This document shows positions 9,173 to 16,996 of a stretch of 64,000 bases of DNA, in pieces. Every line of letters starts with the position of its first letter. Within the stretch, counting starts at the first letter, position 1. Source of the DNA: Saccharibacillus endophyticus (GTDB lineage: Bacteria > Bacillota > Bacilli > Paenibacillales > Paenibacillaceae); NCBI RefSeq assembly GCF_013185185.1, contig NZ_JAAZWE010000002.1:248001-312000 (forward strand), written 5' to 3'. Below the pieces are notes generated by a model that had not been told where the DNA came from, did not search any database, and saw only the letters and a program-made list of their open reading frames with translations. The translations under genes were made by a program, and so were the position numbers.

Positions 9173-9455
9173 AAGCCGCCGCGGTACCACTCTCGTTGAT
9201 CTTCGATCCGCCTGTAAGCTGCTCGAAGACCCGCTTGAACCCGGATAACGGTCGGGTGGCCAGTCAGCTTACTTCCGCTTGCGCTTAGGATCAAGCATGC
9301 TCAGCGGAGCTCGGCTTCCGCGCTTCCGGGCGAGTTCGGGGAAACGAACGCCGCGTCGCACCCGGTACCTTGTTAACGCCAAAGGTACTCACCCGCAGCT
9401 CTCTGTGCATCGTTTCCGATCCTACTACTCCCGTTCATTGCGCTTGTTCATTAGG
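9133..9455 (-). promoter_or_regulatory. Leucine T-box riboswitch, leuA-proximal
   Basis: Read on the minus strand, the element has Stem I landmarks (AGTAGTAGGA near the start, then CAGAGAGCTGCGGGT), the phrase GAACTCGCC with CTC as the likely specifier codon (9334-9332), and the 14-nt T-box AGTGGTACCGCGG (about 9192-9179). It ends in a terminator hairpin with a T run (9172-9133). In this family, uncharged tRNA-Leu pairing at the specifier and T-box favours the antiterminator. It lies about 80 nt before the leuA start. Confidence 0.92.
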
Positions 9456-9484
9456 TTGATTTATGACTCTACAGGTAAAATAAA

Positions 9485-9520
9485 AAGCCCGTCGTCTCTT
9501 GGTTCAAGAGACGACAGGCT
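9485..9520 (-). terminator. Terminator of the distal T-box
   Basis: AGCCTGTCGTCTCTT and AAGAGACGACGGGCT (minus strand) pair with one mismatch and are followed by TTTTTATTTTA. Confidence 0.9.
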
Positions 9521-9775
9521 GTGCTGTCGCGGTACCACTCTCGTTGATTCCGTTTGTCCCGGGGACAAAGCGAAATCCGCTCGTCGGCCCTCTCACGTGG
9601 GCGAGTCCGTTCAAACTTGGGATTCCTTTGCAGCTCGACGCTGCGGAAACCATTGGGTTTGACCGCTTCCGGGCGAGTTTCACCGAGCATGCCGACTGCG
9701 TCGCACCAAATCCGCAGCTCTCTTGACGACCGCTTTCGGTTACTGATCCCGTTCATTGCGTTTTCATGTGTCAGT
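9485..9775 (-). promoter_or_regulatory. Leucine T-box riboswitch, promoter-proximal
   Basis: This is a second complete T-box unit upstream of the first on the same strand. It has CAATGAACGGGA at the base of Stem I, AGAGAGCTGCGGAT, GAAACTCGCC with CTC as specifier (9677-9675), AGTGGTACCGCGA as the T-box (about 9540-9527), then its own terminator. The two units share blocks but their central regions differ, so the duplication is not very recent. Both read CTC (Leu). Confidence 0.92.
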
Positions 9776-9783
9776 TTTGTGTC

Positions 9784-9813
9784 ATTCTAATCCTGTTACC
9801 TGATCTTTGTCAA
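9784..9813 (-). promoter_or_regulatory. Promoter of the T-box/leuA transcript
   Basis: On the minus strand TTGACA (9813-9808) is followed after 18 nt by TAGAAT (9789-9784), a near-consensus housekeeping sigma promoter. It would start transcription just before the distal T-box. No comparable promoter is obvious between the two T-boxes. Confidence 0.75.
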
Positions 9814-9835
9814 CCCTGAATTTCCGGATTGAAGA

Positions 9836-10129
9836 TTAAGGATGTACGGTCGAGAAGTGCTCGACAACCGGAAAAGGATCATAATAATCATGCAGCAACC
9901 TTTTCCATTCCAGATACTGTGCCGAGCCGCGAAAGCCTTCCGTATGTGCTTCAAGCGTCTCCCAACGAACCAACAACAGATACTTTTGATCGTCTTCCAG
10001 GCAGCGTTGAAGCTCATGGTTCAGGTATCCTTCGATCTGGCCGATATACGTCGAAGCCAGACGAAAATCACGTTCGAAATCTTCGGTACGACCCGGTTTG
10101 ACCTGTAACATAGCCGCTTCCAGTATCAT
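9836..10129 (-). CDS. ABM-domain (antibiotic biosynthesis monooxygenase-like) protein
   Basis: 97 residues matching a single ferredoxin-like ABM domain: MILEAAMLQVKPG at the start, F-x-x-x-F-x-x-A near residue 20, GYLNHELQRCLEDDQKYLLL in the middle, and the terminal W(ET)LEAHTEGFRGS block. Proteins of this type are small dimers that act as heme- or quinone-related monooxygenases or have unknown roles, and specific residues for heme degradation are not recognisable. It has its own promoter and a good ribosome binding site (GGAGTG). Confidence 0.85.
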   Translation of the reverse strand: MILEAAMLQVKPGRTEDFERDFRLASTYIGQIEGYLNHELQRCLEDDQKYLLLVRWETLEAHTEGFRGSAQYLEWKRLLHDYYDPFPVVEHFSTVHP

Positions 10130-10156
10130 GGCTGCTCACTCCTTTGCATTTGGGCA

Positions 10157-10184
10157 AGTATACCAGAATCCGGTTTCGCGTCAA
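10157..10184 (-). promoter_or_regulatory. Promoter of the ABM-domain gene
   Basis: TTGACG (10184-10179), a 16-nt spacer and TATACT (10162-10157) on the minus strand, about 30 nt before the ATG. Confidence 0.65.
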
Positions 10185-10403
10185 CCTGCCCTCTGCTTGA
10201 ACGCCGGACTTCCATTCTATTTCTTCTGCCTGCTCCTATCGACTCGACGTGCTTCCGGTACGATTGAACGATCGGATCAGCGGCATTGCACGCGCATATT
10301 TCACCCGGAATCGGCAACAAGACCGCGAGCGTCGTTTTTTAGTCCATGAGAGCGAGACACAACACTTCCATCAATAGCGTCAACGCCAACGTAATCAGAT
10401 CAG

Positions 10404-10630
10404 TCAAATGATAAGCAAAAAAGCTTTCCGAACGCCCCGCATCATCGAATACGATCTTTTTGAGTCAGCAGGAATGATCAACTCCGGTTCAACTTGCAGA
10501 ACAGCCTCCAAATCAACCTCATTTGCAAAGCTCTCATTGTCCTTGCCTACGAGACGTTCACTGAAGATTGGGAATCGGTTCCGTATGGCTTTTTGAATCC
10601 GATGTTCAGCTTGTAATCGTTAAGTCCACC
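10404..10630 (-). pseudogene. Remnant of an iron-siderophore ABC substrate-binding protein
   Basis: Two overlapping minus-strand frames carry consecutive pieces of one protein. Frame one ends GFKKPYGTDSQSSVNVS-stop (stop near 10547). Frame two continues SERLVGKDNESFANEVDLEA then VLQVEPELIIPADSKRS and stops at 10404. The phrase VDLEAVLQVEPELII matches the NLEAVLALKPDLII region of FhuD/FepB-like binding proteins. The 5' third and the C-terminal lobe are missing and a frameshift separates the pieces near 10560, so this is a dead fragment. The rest of 10130-10400 shows no gene. Confidence 0.55.
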
Positions 10631-10643
10631 TTGCCGCGACTTT

Positions 10644-11261
10644 TCATAAAATGTTCGTGTACCGGATTCTCTCCGCTCCCGCAAAAGCTTCCCCCTCAAA
10701 ACGAACACGATACGCATCAGGCATGGAAAGCCCCTGCCAAAATGAATAGCCGTACTGCTCATCCCAACTGCCAAGCATTAACGTCAACACATCGCCGTGC
10801 GTTCCGACCGCGATTCGTTTGCCCGCATGCTCCCGCAGCAATTGCCGGATGACGGGCAAAGCCCGCGCACGTGCCTGCCGGCTGCTCTCTCCGCCCGGCG
10901 GACAGTAATCCAAATCTTCGTAACAACGACGTTTCGCTTCGGCGAATCCTTCCGGACCGAGATCCTGCTTCCCCGATACCAGCCGTTCGCGCAGTGCGTC
11001 ATGAAGCTCAATCGTTTTCCCGGCATATTCGGCCAACGGAGCAATCGTATCCACGGCCCGCCGATAAGGACTGGAGACGAAAACTTCGATATTTTCCTGT
11101 TCCAATCGACGACATACGGCCGATGCTTCTGCTTTCCCGCTATCGGATAACCGGCGTTCCAGCTCTCGCCCATGTTCGTACGCCGAATGGGCATGACGCA
11201 CAAAGTACAATACGGTCTCTTTTTCGACTTCGTTCAGGCTGCCGTCATTGATGTCCGACAA
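10644..11261 (-). CDS. Histidine phosphatase family protein
   Basis: 205 residues if translation starts at the TTG at 11261, which has GGGAGG at 9 nt; the open frame extends further upstream without a better start. LYFVRHAHSAYEHG is the RHG-type catalytic motif with an A for G (RHA). SSPYRRAVDTIAP is the second conserved block, and GTHGDVLTLML holds the second catalytic His. Family members are phosphomonoesterases or mutases. The gene overlaps the 3' end of the HD-domain gene by 17 bases, indicating translational coupling. Confidence 0.85.
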   Translation of the reverse strand: MSDINDGSLNEVEKETVLYFVRHAHSAYEHGRELERRLSDSGKAEASAVCRRLEQENIEVFVSSPYRRAVDTIAPLAEYAGKTIELHDALRERLVSGKQDLGPEGFAEAKRRCYEDLDYCPPGGESSRQARARALPVIRQLLREHAGKRIAVGTHGDVLTLMLGSWDEQYGYSFWQGLSMPDAYRVRFEGEAFAGAERIRYTNIL

Positions 11262-12294
11262 TATCGCTCGCCTCCCAGAATGCATAATACTCGCCCAGCA
11301 GTCCTCCCAACGTCTCCAGCTGCGGATAATCAGGCAAAATAGCCGGATCGACCGCATTTTGAATGCGCGGCAACGTCAGATATAGTTTATTCAAACGATG
11401 TCGATACGCTTCGGCCGGTCTTTCTTGTTCGCTCCGAACGACACGCAGCTCCTGCGGACGATACAAAAACCGATGAGTTTCCTCCACAGTCTCCGGATGT
11501 CGACGCAGCAGGGCAAGCAGCTCCTCGTCGGCCAGATTGCCCATTTGCGTTCCGCTTAAACCTCCGGCATCAATAAGGCGCTGCGTCAGCGCTCGAAGAA
11601 CGGCAACAGGGCCGATATTGTCGGCCGAAGCATGATAATGCGCTTCATGCACGATCAGCTTGAGCATCTGTGCCGCCGTGTCCGTATCCGCTTCGAGATG
11701 CGGACCCGACAGCCTGAAGCCGCGCAGCAGCTCGGACGCCGGCCTCGACAAGATTCCGAAGGCCGCCGCGCTGCGCACCCACGAATCCAAATGATCGGCA
11801 TGAAGCACGCCTTCGCGGCTTCGCAGCGGACTGGGTATCGTTCCTTCGATCAGATCAAGCACCGTCTGCCGATTCAGTCCGTCGAGCGCGCGATGAATCT
11901 CTTCCGAAGCCAGTACCTTTTCGGAATGCCGATGATGATCGAAGCCTTCTAACCCTTCCAATGCGTGGCTGAACGGTCCGTGCCCTACATCATGCAGCAG
12001 CGCGGCCGCACGCAGTTCCGGCCAGCCGGGAGCAAAATGAGCCACGCATGCAAACACGCCCAGCGTATGCTGCAATCTTGTCGACGTATGCTGAGTATGC
12101 AGCGAGGCGGGGCCTGCATGGCGCACGTAATGCAATCGGCGCACCGCACTCGTCCGCAGCAGCTCAACCTCGATCAGGCTCGGCATGATGACCGTTCCCC
12201 ATAAAGGATCGCGTAAAGCGCCCGGGCCCGCCATTTGACCATAAGTTCCGTACGAACTTTTTTCATGCTTATCCGTCATTGTCGTTCTGCGCAT
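11245..12294 (-). CDS. HD-domain phosphohydrolase
   Basis: 349 residues. An H...HD...D metal-binding set is visible: H at TRLQHTLG (about residue 76), HDVGHGPFSH (about 102-111), and a later D in HADHLDSWV. This arrangement is that of dGTPase-like/SAMHD-type HD hydrolases, which act on nucleotides. The start has AAGGAG at 9 nt. It is the first gene of a two-gene unit with the histidine phosphatase, which suggests a shared nucleotide or phosphate-ester substrate (inference). Confidence 0.85.
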   Translation of the reverse strand: MRRTTMTDKHEKSSYGTYGQMAGPGALRDPLWGTVIMPSLIEVELLRTSAVRRLHYVRHAGPASLHTQHTSTRLQHTLGVFACVAHFAPGWPELRAAALLHDVGHGPFSHALEGLEGFDHHRHSEKVLASEEIHRALDGLNRQTVLDLIEGTIPSPLRSREGVLHADHLDSWVRSAAAFGILSRPASELLRGFRLSGPHLEADTDTAAQMLKLIVHEAHYHASADNIGPVAVLRALTQRLIDAGGLSGTQMGNLADEELLALLRRHPETVEETHRFLYRPQELRVVRSEQERPAEAYRHRLNKLYLTLPRIQNAVDPAILPDYPQLETLGGLLGEYYAFWEASDIVGHQ

Positions 12295-12489
12295 CTAGTC
12301 GTTCTCCTTCCGCGACCTCGGTTCAGCCTACATTTCACGCTCATTCGCTAAGTATAACGTTTCCGGATCAAGCGGTAAAATTCGGCATTTGTCCGCTTCT
12401 CGACTTCTTCTTGATCCATGACATACAATCGGTATACGGGTTTTGTGCAAAAATGATGAGTCATGTCACGCTGAAGGAGCCTTGCGCCT

Positions 12490-13098
12490 ATGAAAAAATG
12501 GGTTACTCTTGCCGTTTATGCCGCAGCTTTGCTTTTGATTCTGATCTATCGTCACGAGCTTCAGGCTCTGATGGAAAACGTCTCTTTGCCGGTCTCCACC
12601 GGATTCGCACTTGCTTTTCTGTTCGCCTTTTTCCCGGTGCTCCCGTATAAGCTCGTGATCGGTTCGCTGGGATTTCTATATGGACCTGCGCTCGGCGCGC
12701 TCACTGCATGGCTTGCCGTCACTATGGCCTCTTTGCTGCAATATGCGTTGGTTCGTCGATTTTTCCGGGAGCAAGGCCGCGCCGCGTTATCGAAGTTTTC
12801 CGGTCTGGAACGGGCCGGACAGCTGATGGAACGTCGGCCGTTCTTGGTCATTTTGGCGGCCCGGCTCGTCCCTTTATTACCGCAAGCCCTGGTTAATCTG
12901 TATCCGGCCTTTTTGAATATTCGACCGATCGTTTACATCACCGCTTCGGCTCTCGGCAAAATTCCCGCCATGCTCGTTTTTGCTTTCGTGGGACAAAACT
13001 TATTTACGGATTTGCCGAAAACGCTGACGGTATTGGGTCTGTACGGAGGGTTCCTGCTGATCGTTTATGCGGCGTACCGCTTCGGTCTTCGTCGGTAA
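12490..13098 (+). CDS. TVP38/TMEM64 (VTT domain) membrane protein
   Basis: 202 residues with about five hydrophobic segments. The central block FPVLPYKLVIGSLGFLYGP, with ALGALTAWLAVT, is the VTT/SNARE-associated Golgi domain, and the second re-entrant motif is ARLVPLLPQALVNL. Such DedA-like proteins sit in the cytoplasmic membrane, and some relatives act in lipid carrier recycling. AAGGAG lies 12 nt before the ATG. It may be followed in the same transcript by the small hypothetical gene 100 bases downstream. Confidence 0.85.
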   Translation: MKKWVTLAVYAAALLLILIYRHELQALMENVSLPVSTGFALAFLFAFFPVLPYKLVIGSLGFLYGPALGALTAWLAVTMASLLQYALVRRFFREQGRAALSKFSGLERAGQLMERRPFLVILAARLVPLLPQALVNLYPAFLNIRPIVYITASALGKIPAMLVFAFVGQNLFTDLPKTLTVLGLYGGFLLIVYAAYRFGLRR

Positions 13099-13195
13099 AG
13101 GCGGCGGGCAAGCCCGTTTGCCGGATTCGCTTGCGGGGTAAAAGGAGAATACGCAGACGATGCATCAAGCATCGTCGAATGAAAGGGTGGTAACG

Positions 13196-13540
13196 ATGGA
13201 AAAACAAATTCAAGCACTCAATGAATGGTTAGCGGACAAAACCGGACAAACGTTAAAAATCGAAAAACAAGAAAGCGGGGACACCGACATCGTTCATTTC
13301 GAGCTCCGAGAGATCGGCGAACGAGAACAAGACAATCCGGTCGACGACTATCTGGAGCGAGCATTCCTGCTTCACGGATCGGGCAGCATCGTGAACGGCG
13401 ACGGCGAATCCGTTCCGCTTCCCGGCGATACGTACGAGATTGTGTTGAACGAGCTCGAGATCCGGAAGCAGGACGAAAATCAGCTTTCCTTAAAAAATGA
13501 CCGTGCAGAGTATACGCTGAGCATCAATTTGCCGCATTAA
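13196..13540 (+). CDS. Small hypothetical protein
   Basis: 114 residues from MEKQIQALNEWLADKTGQ, with GGGTGG upstream. An alternative ATG at 13160 with AAAGGAG would add 12 residues. The protein is acidic and hydrophilic, with no signal or membrane segment. The N-terminus resembles a short helix and the rest (FELREIGER, GDTYEIVLNELEIRKQ) looks beta-rich. I do not recognise a family. It sits after the VTT gene and ends just before a strong terminator. Confidence 0.65.
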   Translation: MEKQIQALNEWLADKTGQTLKIEKQESGDTDIVHFELREIGEREQDNPVDDYLERAFLLHGSGSIVNGDGESVPLPGDTYEIVLNELEIRKQDENQLSLKNDRAEYTLSINLPH

Positions 13541-13583
13541 CGGGCATGACGCTCGCGACCGCTCCTATCCATACGCCATTCAA

Positions 13584-13621
13584 AAAGCCCGCCGCTACTC
13601 TCGATGAGTAGGGCGGGCTCT
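13584..13621. terminator. Bidirectional terminator
   Basis: AGCCCGCCGCTACTC and GAGTAGGGCGGGCT pair almost perfectly around TCGAT, with an A run to the left. It separates the convergent hypothetical gene and abrB. Confidence 0.88.
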
Positions 13622-13661
13622 ATGATAATCGCTTAAAAGCGGATTTTATTCAGAATAGGTC

Positions 13662-13925
13662 TTACTTAGCTTCCGAACTTTGGTACAGCTCGATCAGTTC
13701 TTCGATTGCCGCTTTGCTGACCATTTTACCTTTGAAGTATACGAGGTCTTCAGCTTCGCCGGTGAAGATGCAAGTCGGAGCGTATTTTCTCAAGATGATG
13801 CGCTCTCCGTCAACGAAAATTTCCAGTCCGTCTTTGATGTCGATACCCATTGTTCTACGAAGTTCAATCGGGATTACAACCCGTCCGAGTTCATCTACGC
13901 GTCTTACGATACCTGTTGCTTTCAT
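13662..13925 (-). CDS. abrB: AbrB-family transition-state regulator
   Basis: 87 residues. MKATGIVRRVDELGRVVIPI followed by ELRRTMGI is the swapped-hairpin AbrB DNA-binding domain, almost identical in layout to Bacillus AbrB. The C-terminal part carries a Cys in PTCIFTGEAED and a multimerisation helix. AbrB-type proteins repress post-exponential genes and are relieved on entry to stationary phase. Whether this is AbrB itself or the Abh paralogue cannot be settled. The upstream 450 bases are AT-rich and contain no other gene. Confidence 0.93.
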   Translation of the reverse strand: MKATGIVRRVDELGRVVIPIELRRTMGIDIKDGLEIFVDGERIILRKYAPTCIFTGEAEDLVYFKGKMVSKAAIEELIELYQSSEAK

Positions 13926-14378
13926 TGCTATAATTCCCCATTTCGATTAAAATGTTAGTTGTCGACAAAAGATCGTCGTTATTCGATTTTATTCGACATT
14001 TTGTGCCTGCCTCTACTGTACTCTCCTTTATATATCTTGTCAATATGGAAATTTATACTACGGTAAAATTTTTTTTCGAATATATGAAAAATAAAGCGAA
14101 ACGCCTAATAAGGGCATTTCGCTTTATTTTTGAAGTCTTCATGTCAGTTTTACCGCTTATTCGGACATCCATTTTATATAAGTATTTGGAAAAGGTTTTC
14201 GAAAGTCATTGCTGTCGAAATTATTCGACTTCTTCCTGACTATACAAAAAAAGCTTCTCGTAGGAGTCGGATAGAGACTCCTACGAGAAGCTTTACAAGT
14301 AAGGGCTAAAATAACGAGTACCATGACCGATAAGAATGTTGGGTTACTCCCCTCAAAGGATTCAATTCGGTCAAGCCA
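13926..14378. other. Gene-free AT-rich region upstream of abrB
   Basis: No coding frame was recognised. The left part is an AT-rich promoter region for abrB. A hairpin AAAGCGAAA-cgcc/gggc-TTTCGCTTT lies at 14091-14128 with a T run on the + strand. A strong terminator at 14247-14293 belongs to the GNAT gene to the right. Confidence 0.6.
14247..14293 (-). terminator. Terminator after the GNAT gene at 14379
   Basis: AAGCTTCTCGTAGGAGTC pairs with GACTCCTACGAGAAGCTT, an 18-bp perfect stem, followed on the minus strand by TTTTTTT. Confidence 0.9.
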
Positions 14379-14813
14379 TTAGGCCCCGGTCTGTTGGATC
14401 AAGCTTGGACGGATCAGATGCAGCGTCGTTCCCGAACGACCGGCTTCAATAAAGCCCAAACGCTGGTAATACTCGTAAACGTCCGGTGCTTGTTCCGTAA
14501 CGTCTACGACCAGTTCGCCGCGCTCCGCTACATGTTCAAGCAGCAGGTCGGAGATTCCCTGGCCTTGATAGTGAGGATGAACGACAAGCAGTTCCACTTT
14601 CGGCCCGTTCATTGCGATGAAACCGGTCAACTCTCCGCCGAAACGACTGCGTACTCCATGCAGCTCCATCTTGTCGACAATGTTTTCCTGGAACAAATGG
14701 ACATAGCCTTCAATATCGCCTGGATCGAGATCGTACAACGTCCGATGCACCGAGATTAACCACATTTCCGTCAACCGGTCCTTGTGTTCTTCCGTACACG
14801 TAATGATTTGCAT
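14379..14813 (-). CDS. GNAT-family N-acetyltransferase
   Basis: 144 residues from MQIITCTEEHKDRL, with AAAGGAGG upstream; the longer frame to 15044 has no ribosome site. LLVVHPHYQGQGISDLLLEH is the acetyl-CoA-binding motif A (Q/R-x-x-G-x-G/A), and YEYYQRLGFIEAG is motif B. It transfers an acetyl group from acetyl-CoA to an unknown amine. It is monocistronic, with its own terminator. Confidence 0.87.
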   Translation of the reverse strand: MQIITCTEEHKDRLTEMWLISVHRTLYDLDPGDIEGYVHLFQENIVDKMELHGVRSRFGGELTGFIAMNGPKVELLVVHPHYQGQGISDLLLEHVAERGELVVDVTEQAPDVYEYYQRLGFIEAGRSGTTLHLIRPSLIQQTGA

Positions 14814-15145
14814 GCGTACATCCTCCTTTGTCCGATTAGTCTTGTCTTTTCCAGTGACGCAATTTCTGTGCCAGTGGCGGCTTTCAACCGAGTGCCTTGT
14901 CTGCAAGCCTGTCGAGTAAACAAATTCTTCCGCGAACGCTTCGGGGATCGGCCCGAAAATGTTCAAGCAAAATGATATTTGAATAAATATAACACAAAAG
15001 CCGTTCGGCGTCTTGTGACGGTTTTGACATAAATTGCACGGCAACCATTCAAAATTTCAAATTATTCTTCTACGGCCACGGCAAGAGCGGCATCGGTGAA
15101 CGCACCTTGGATCAGTTTGAGCTTGCTGTCAGAGCTCGCAAAAAT

Positions 15146-16996
15146 TTAGCCGGATCGCTTGAATTGACTCTGGTAGAGCTCGTAATAAAGTCCTTTGGCT
15201 GCAATCAATTCTTCATGCGTGCCTTGCTCTTCGGCTTTTCCTCCGCTCATAAAAAGAATCCGATCGGCATCGCGAATGGTGCTGAGACGGTGAGCGATCA
15301 CAAAGCTGGTTCGCCCCTTCATCAGACTCCGCATCGCTTCCTGAATATGCATCTCCGTCCGCGTGTCGATGCTGCTGGTCGCTTCGTCGAGAATAAGAAT
15401 AGCCGGGTCTGCGAGCACGGCACGGGCAATGGTCAGCAATTGACGCTGCCCGTGACTTAGATTGGAGCCTCCCATAGCGAGCGGCGTGTCATAACCCTTG
15501 GGCAACGCACGAATGAAAGCGTCCGCGTTGGCCAACTCTGCTGCGCGCTCGATCTCTTCGTTCGATGCATTCAGACGTCCATAGCGGATATTGTCACGAA
15601 TGCTTCCCGCGAAGACGTAGGCGTCCTGAAGGACCATCCCTACATTGCGCCGCAGATCATTTTTGTCCAGCTCGCGAATATCCTGTCCGTCAATAGCGAT
15701 CCGGCCCGAAGAAATCTCATAAAATCGAGTCAGCAGATTGACGATGGTCGTCTTTCCTGCACCGGTCGGCCCGACCAACGCAATCTTTTGTCCTGGCCGT
15801 GCCTCGAAAGTTACCTGCTGCAAAATCGGCTGTTCCGGCTTGTAAGCGAACGACACCTGGTCAAAAGTGACTTCGCCGCGTATCGAGCGTCCCTTGAATG
15901 AGCGGCCGCCCGCTTCATATTCCGTGTCCAAATCCAGAATCTCGAACACCCGCTCCGCACCCGCCACGCCCGATTGAATAAGATTATATTGATTCGCCAG
16001 ATCACTGATCGGACGACCGAACTGACGCGAATAATTCAGGAAGCTGACAATGATCCCGACCGTCGTCCAATCCTTCCATACCATCCATCCGCCGACTGCC
16101 GCAATTAGGGCAAAGTTAACGTTATTCAGCATATTCATGACCGGACCAACCAGACCCGAGACGATTTGCGCTTTGACCGCTGCCTGGTTCAGTTTGCTGT
16201 TGATGGCTCCGAATTCCGTCTGCATCGCTCGTTCGCGACGGAAAATCTGCACCGTACGCTGACCGCCGACCGATTCTTCGATCAGCCCGTTCAGCGCGCC
16301 GAGATGCTCCTGCTGCGCTTTGAAGTTCCGCCGAGTCGCGCCGCCGATCATTCGGGTTGCCAGCATCACGAGCGGAATGGTCACCAGACTGAGCAGAGTC
16401 AACCACGCATTCAGACTTAGCATCAAGATCAAAGAACCGACGACCACGATCAAGCTTGTGAGCATCTGGGTGACGGTCTGGTTCAAGCCGTTCGATACGT
16501 TTTCGATATCGTTCGTATTGCGGCTCATAAGTTCGCCGTGCGTACGCGTATCGAAAAACGAGACCGGAAGCTGCTGATACTTGCGAAACAGATCCCCTCG
16601 CAGCGATTGCAGCATCCGTTGGGCAACGCCGGTCATGACGTACGCTTGAAGCCACGAAGAGATTGCTCCGCCCGCATACAGACCCAGGAGCAATAGACAT
16701 AACCCGAGCAGCCCTTCGGAACGTCCCGGCGTAATGAATCGGTCGATCGCCACGCCGAGCAAATAAGGGCTGATCATCGTCACTAACGCCGCGACCGCAG
16801 TCAGGATATAGACCAGGATCAGACCTGAACGCTGCTGATTCAAGTAAGCCCATAGCCGGCGGATCGTCGCTCCGGTATTGCGTGCGCGTTCCTTGGGACC
16901 GGGAACGCCGCGCCCCGGGCCTCCCGGCCCGCGCATGGATAATCCGCCGGGAAGCTTATTCGGATCGCGGCGTTCTCGTTGTTCTTCCCTAGGCAT
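15146..16996 (-). CDS. Heterodimeric ABC exporter, subunit with canonical ATPase residues
   Basis: 616 residues: a Gly/Pro/Arg-rich N-terminal tail (to about residue 40), a six-helix exporter membrane domain, and a nucleotide-binding domain with Walker A GPTGAGKT, Walker B ILILDEATSSID (catalytic Glu present) and H-loop IAHRLS. The signature is LSHGQRQ rather than LSGGQ. It overlaps the partner gene by 8 bases. With the partner's altered Walker B and H-loop, this gives one consensus and one degenerate ATP site, as in BmrCD and TM287/288-type exporters. The substrate is unknown, probably a drug or lipid. Confidence 0.9.
   Translation of the reverse strand: MPREEQRERRDPNKLPGGLSMRGPGGPGRGVPGPKERARNTGATIRRLWAYLNQQRSGLILVYILTAVAALVTMISPYLLGVAIDRFITPGRSEGLLGLCLLLLGLYAGGAISSWLQAYVMTGVAQRMLQSLRGDLFRKYQQLPVSFFDTRTHGELMSRNTNDIENVSNGLNQTVTQMLTSLIVVVGSLILMLSLNAWLTLLSLVTIPLVMLATRMIGGATRRNFKAQQEHLGALNGLIEESVGGQRTVQIFRRERAMQTEFGAINSKLNQAAVKAQIVSGLVGPVMNMLNNVNFALIAAVGGWMVWKDWTTVGIIVSFLNYSRQFGRPISDLANQYNLIQSGVAGAERVFEILDLDTEYEAGGRSFKGRSIRGEVTFDQVSFAYKPEQPILQQVTFEARPGQKIALVGPTGAGKTTIVNLLTRFYEISSGRIAIDGQDIRELDKNDLRRNVGMVLQDAYVFAGSIRDNIRYGRLNASNEEIERAAELANADAFIRALPKGYDTPLAMGGSNLSHGQRQLLTIARAVLADPAILILDEATSSIDTRTEMHIQEAMRSLMKGRTSFVIAHRLSTIRDADRILFMSGGKAEEQGTHEELIAAKGLYYELYQSQFKRSG

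Noticed and set aside
10126..10320. A 64-codon minus-strand frame upstream of the ABM gene
   Set aside because: No ribosome site, Arg/Ser-rich composition, and it overlaps the promoter of the ABM gene.
14091..14128. Hairpin upstream of abrB as a regulatory element
   Set aside because: It has terminator form in the + direction, no + gene precedes it and nothing ties it to abrB, so it is only noted inside the gap entry.
14994..15027. AAAGCCGT/ACGG hairpin between the GNAT and ABC genes
   Set aside because: The stem is broken by mismatches and the loop is long; it is too weak to call as a terminator.
15068..15146. In-frame coding-like text (SKLKLIQGAFTDAALAVAVEE) after the ABC exporter stop codon
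   Set aside because: It is too short to assign to any family, no start exists, and a readthrough product cannot be supported from sequence alone.
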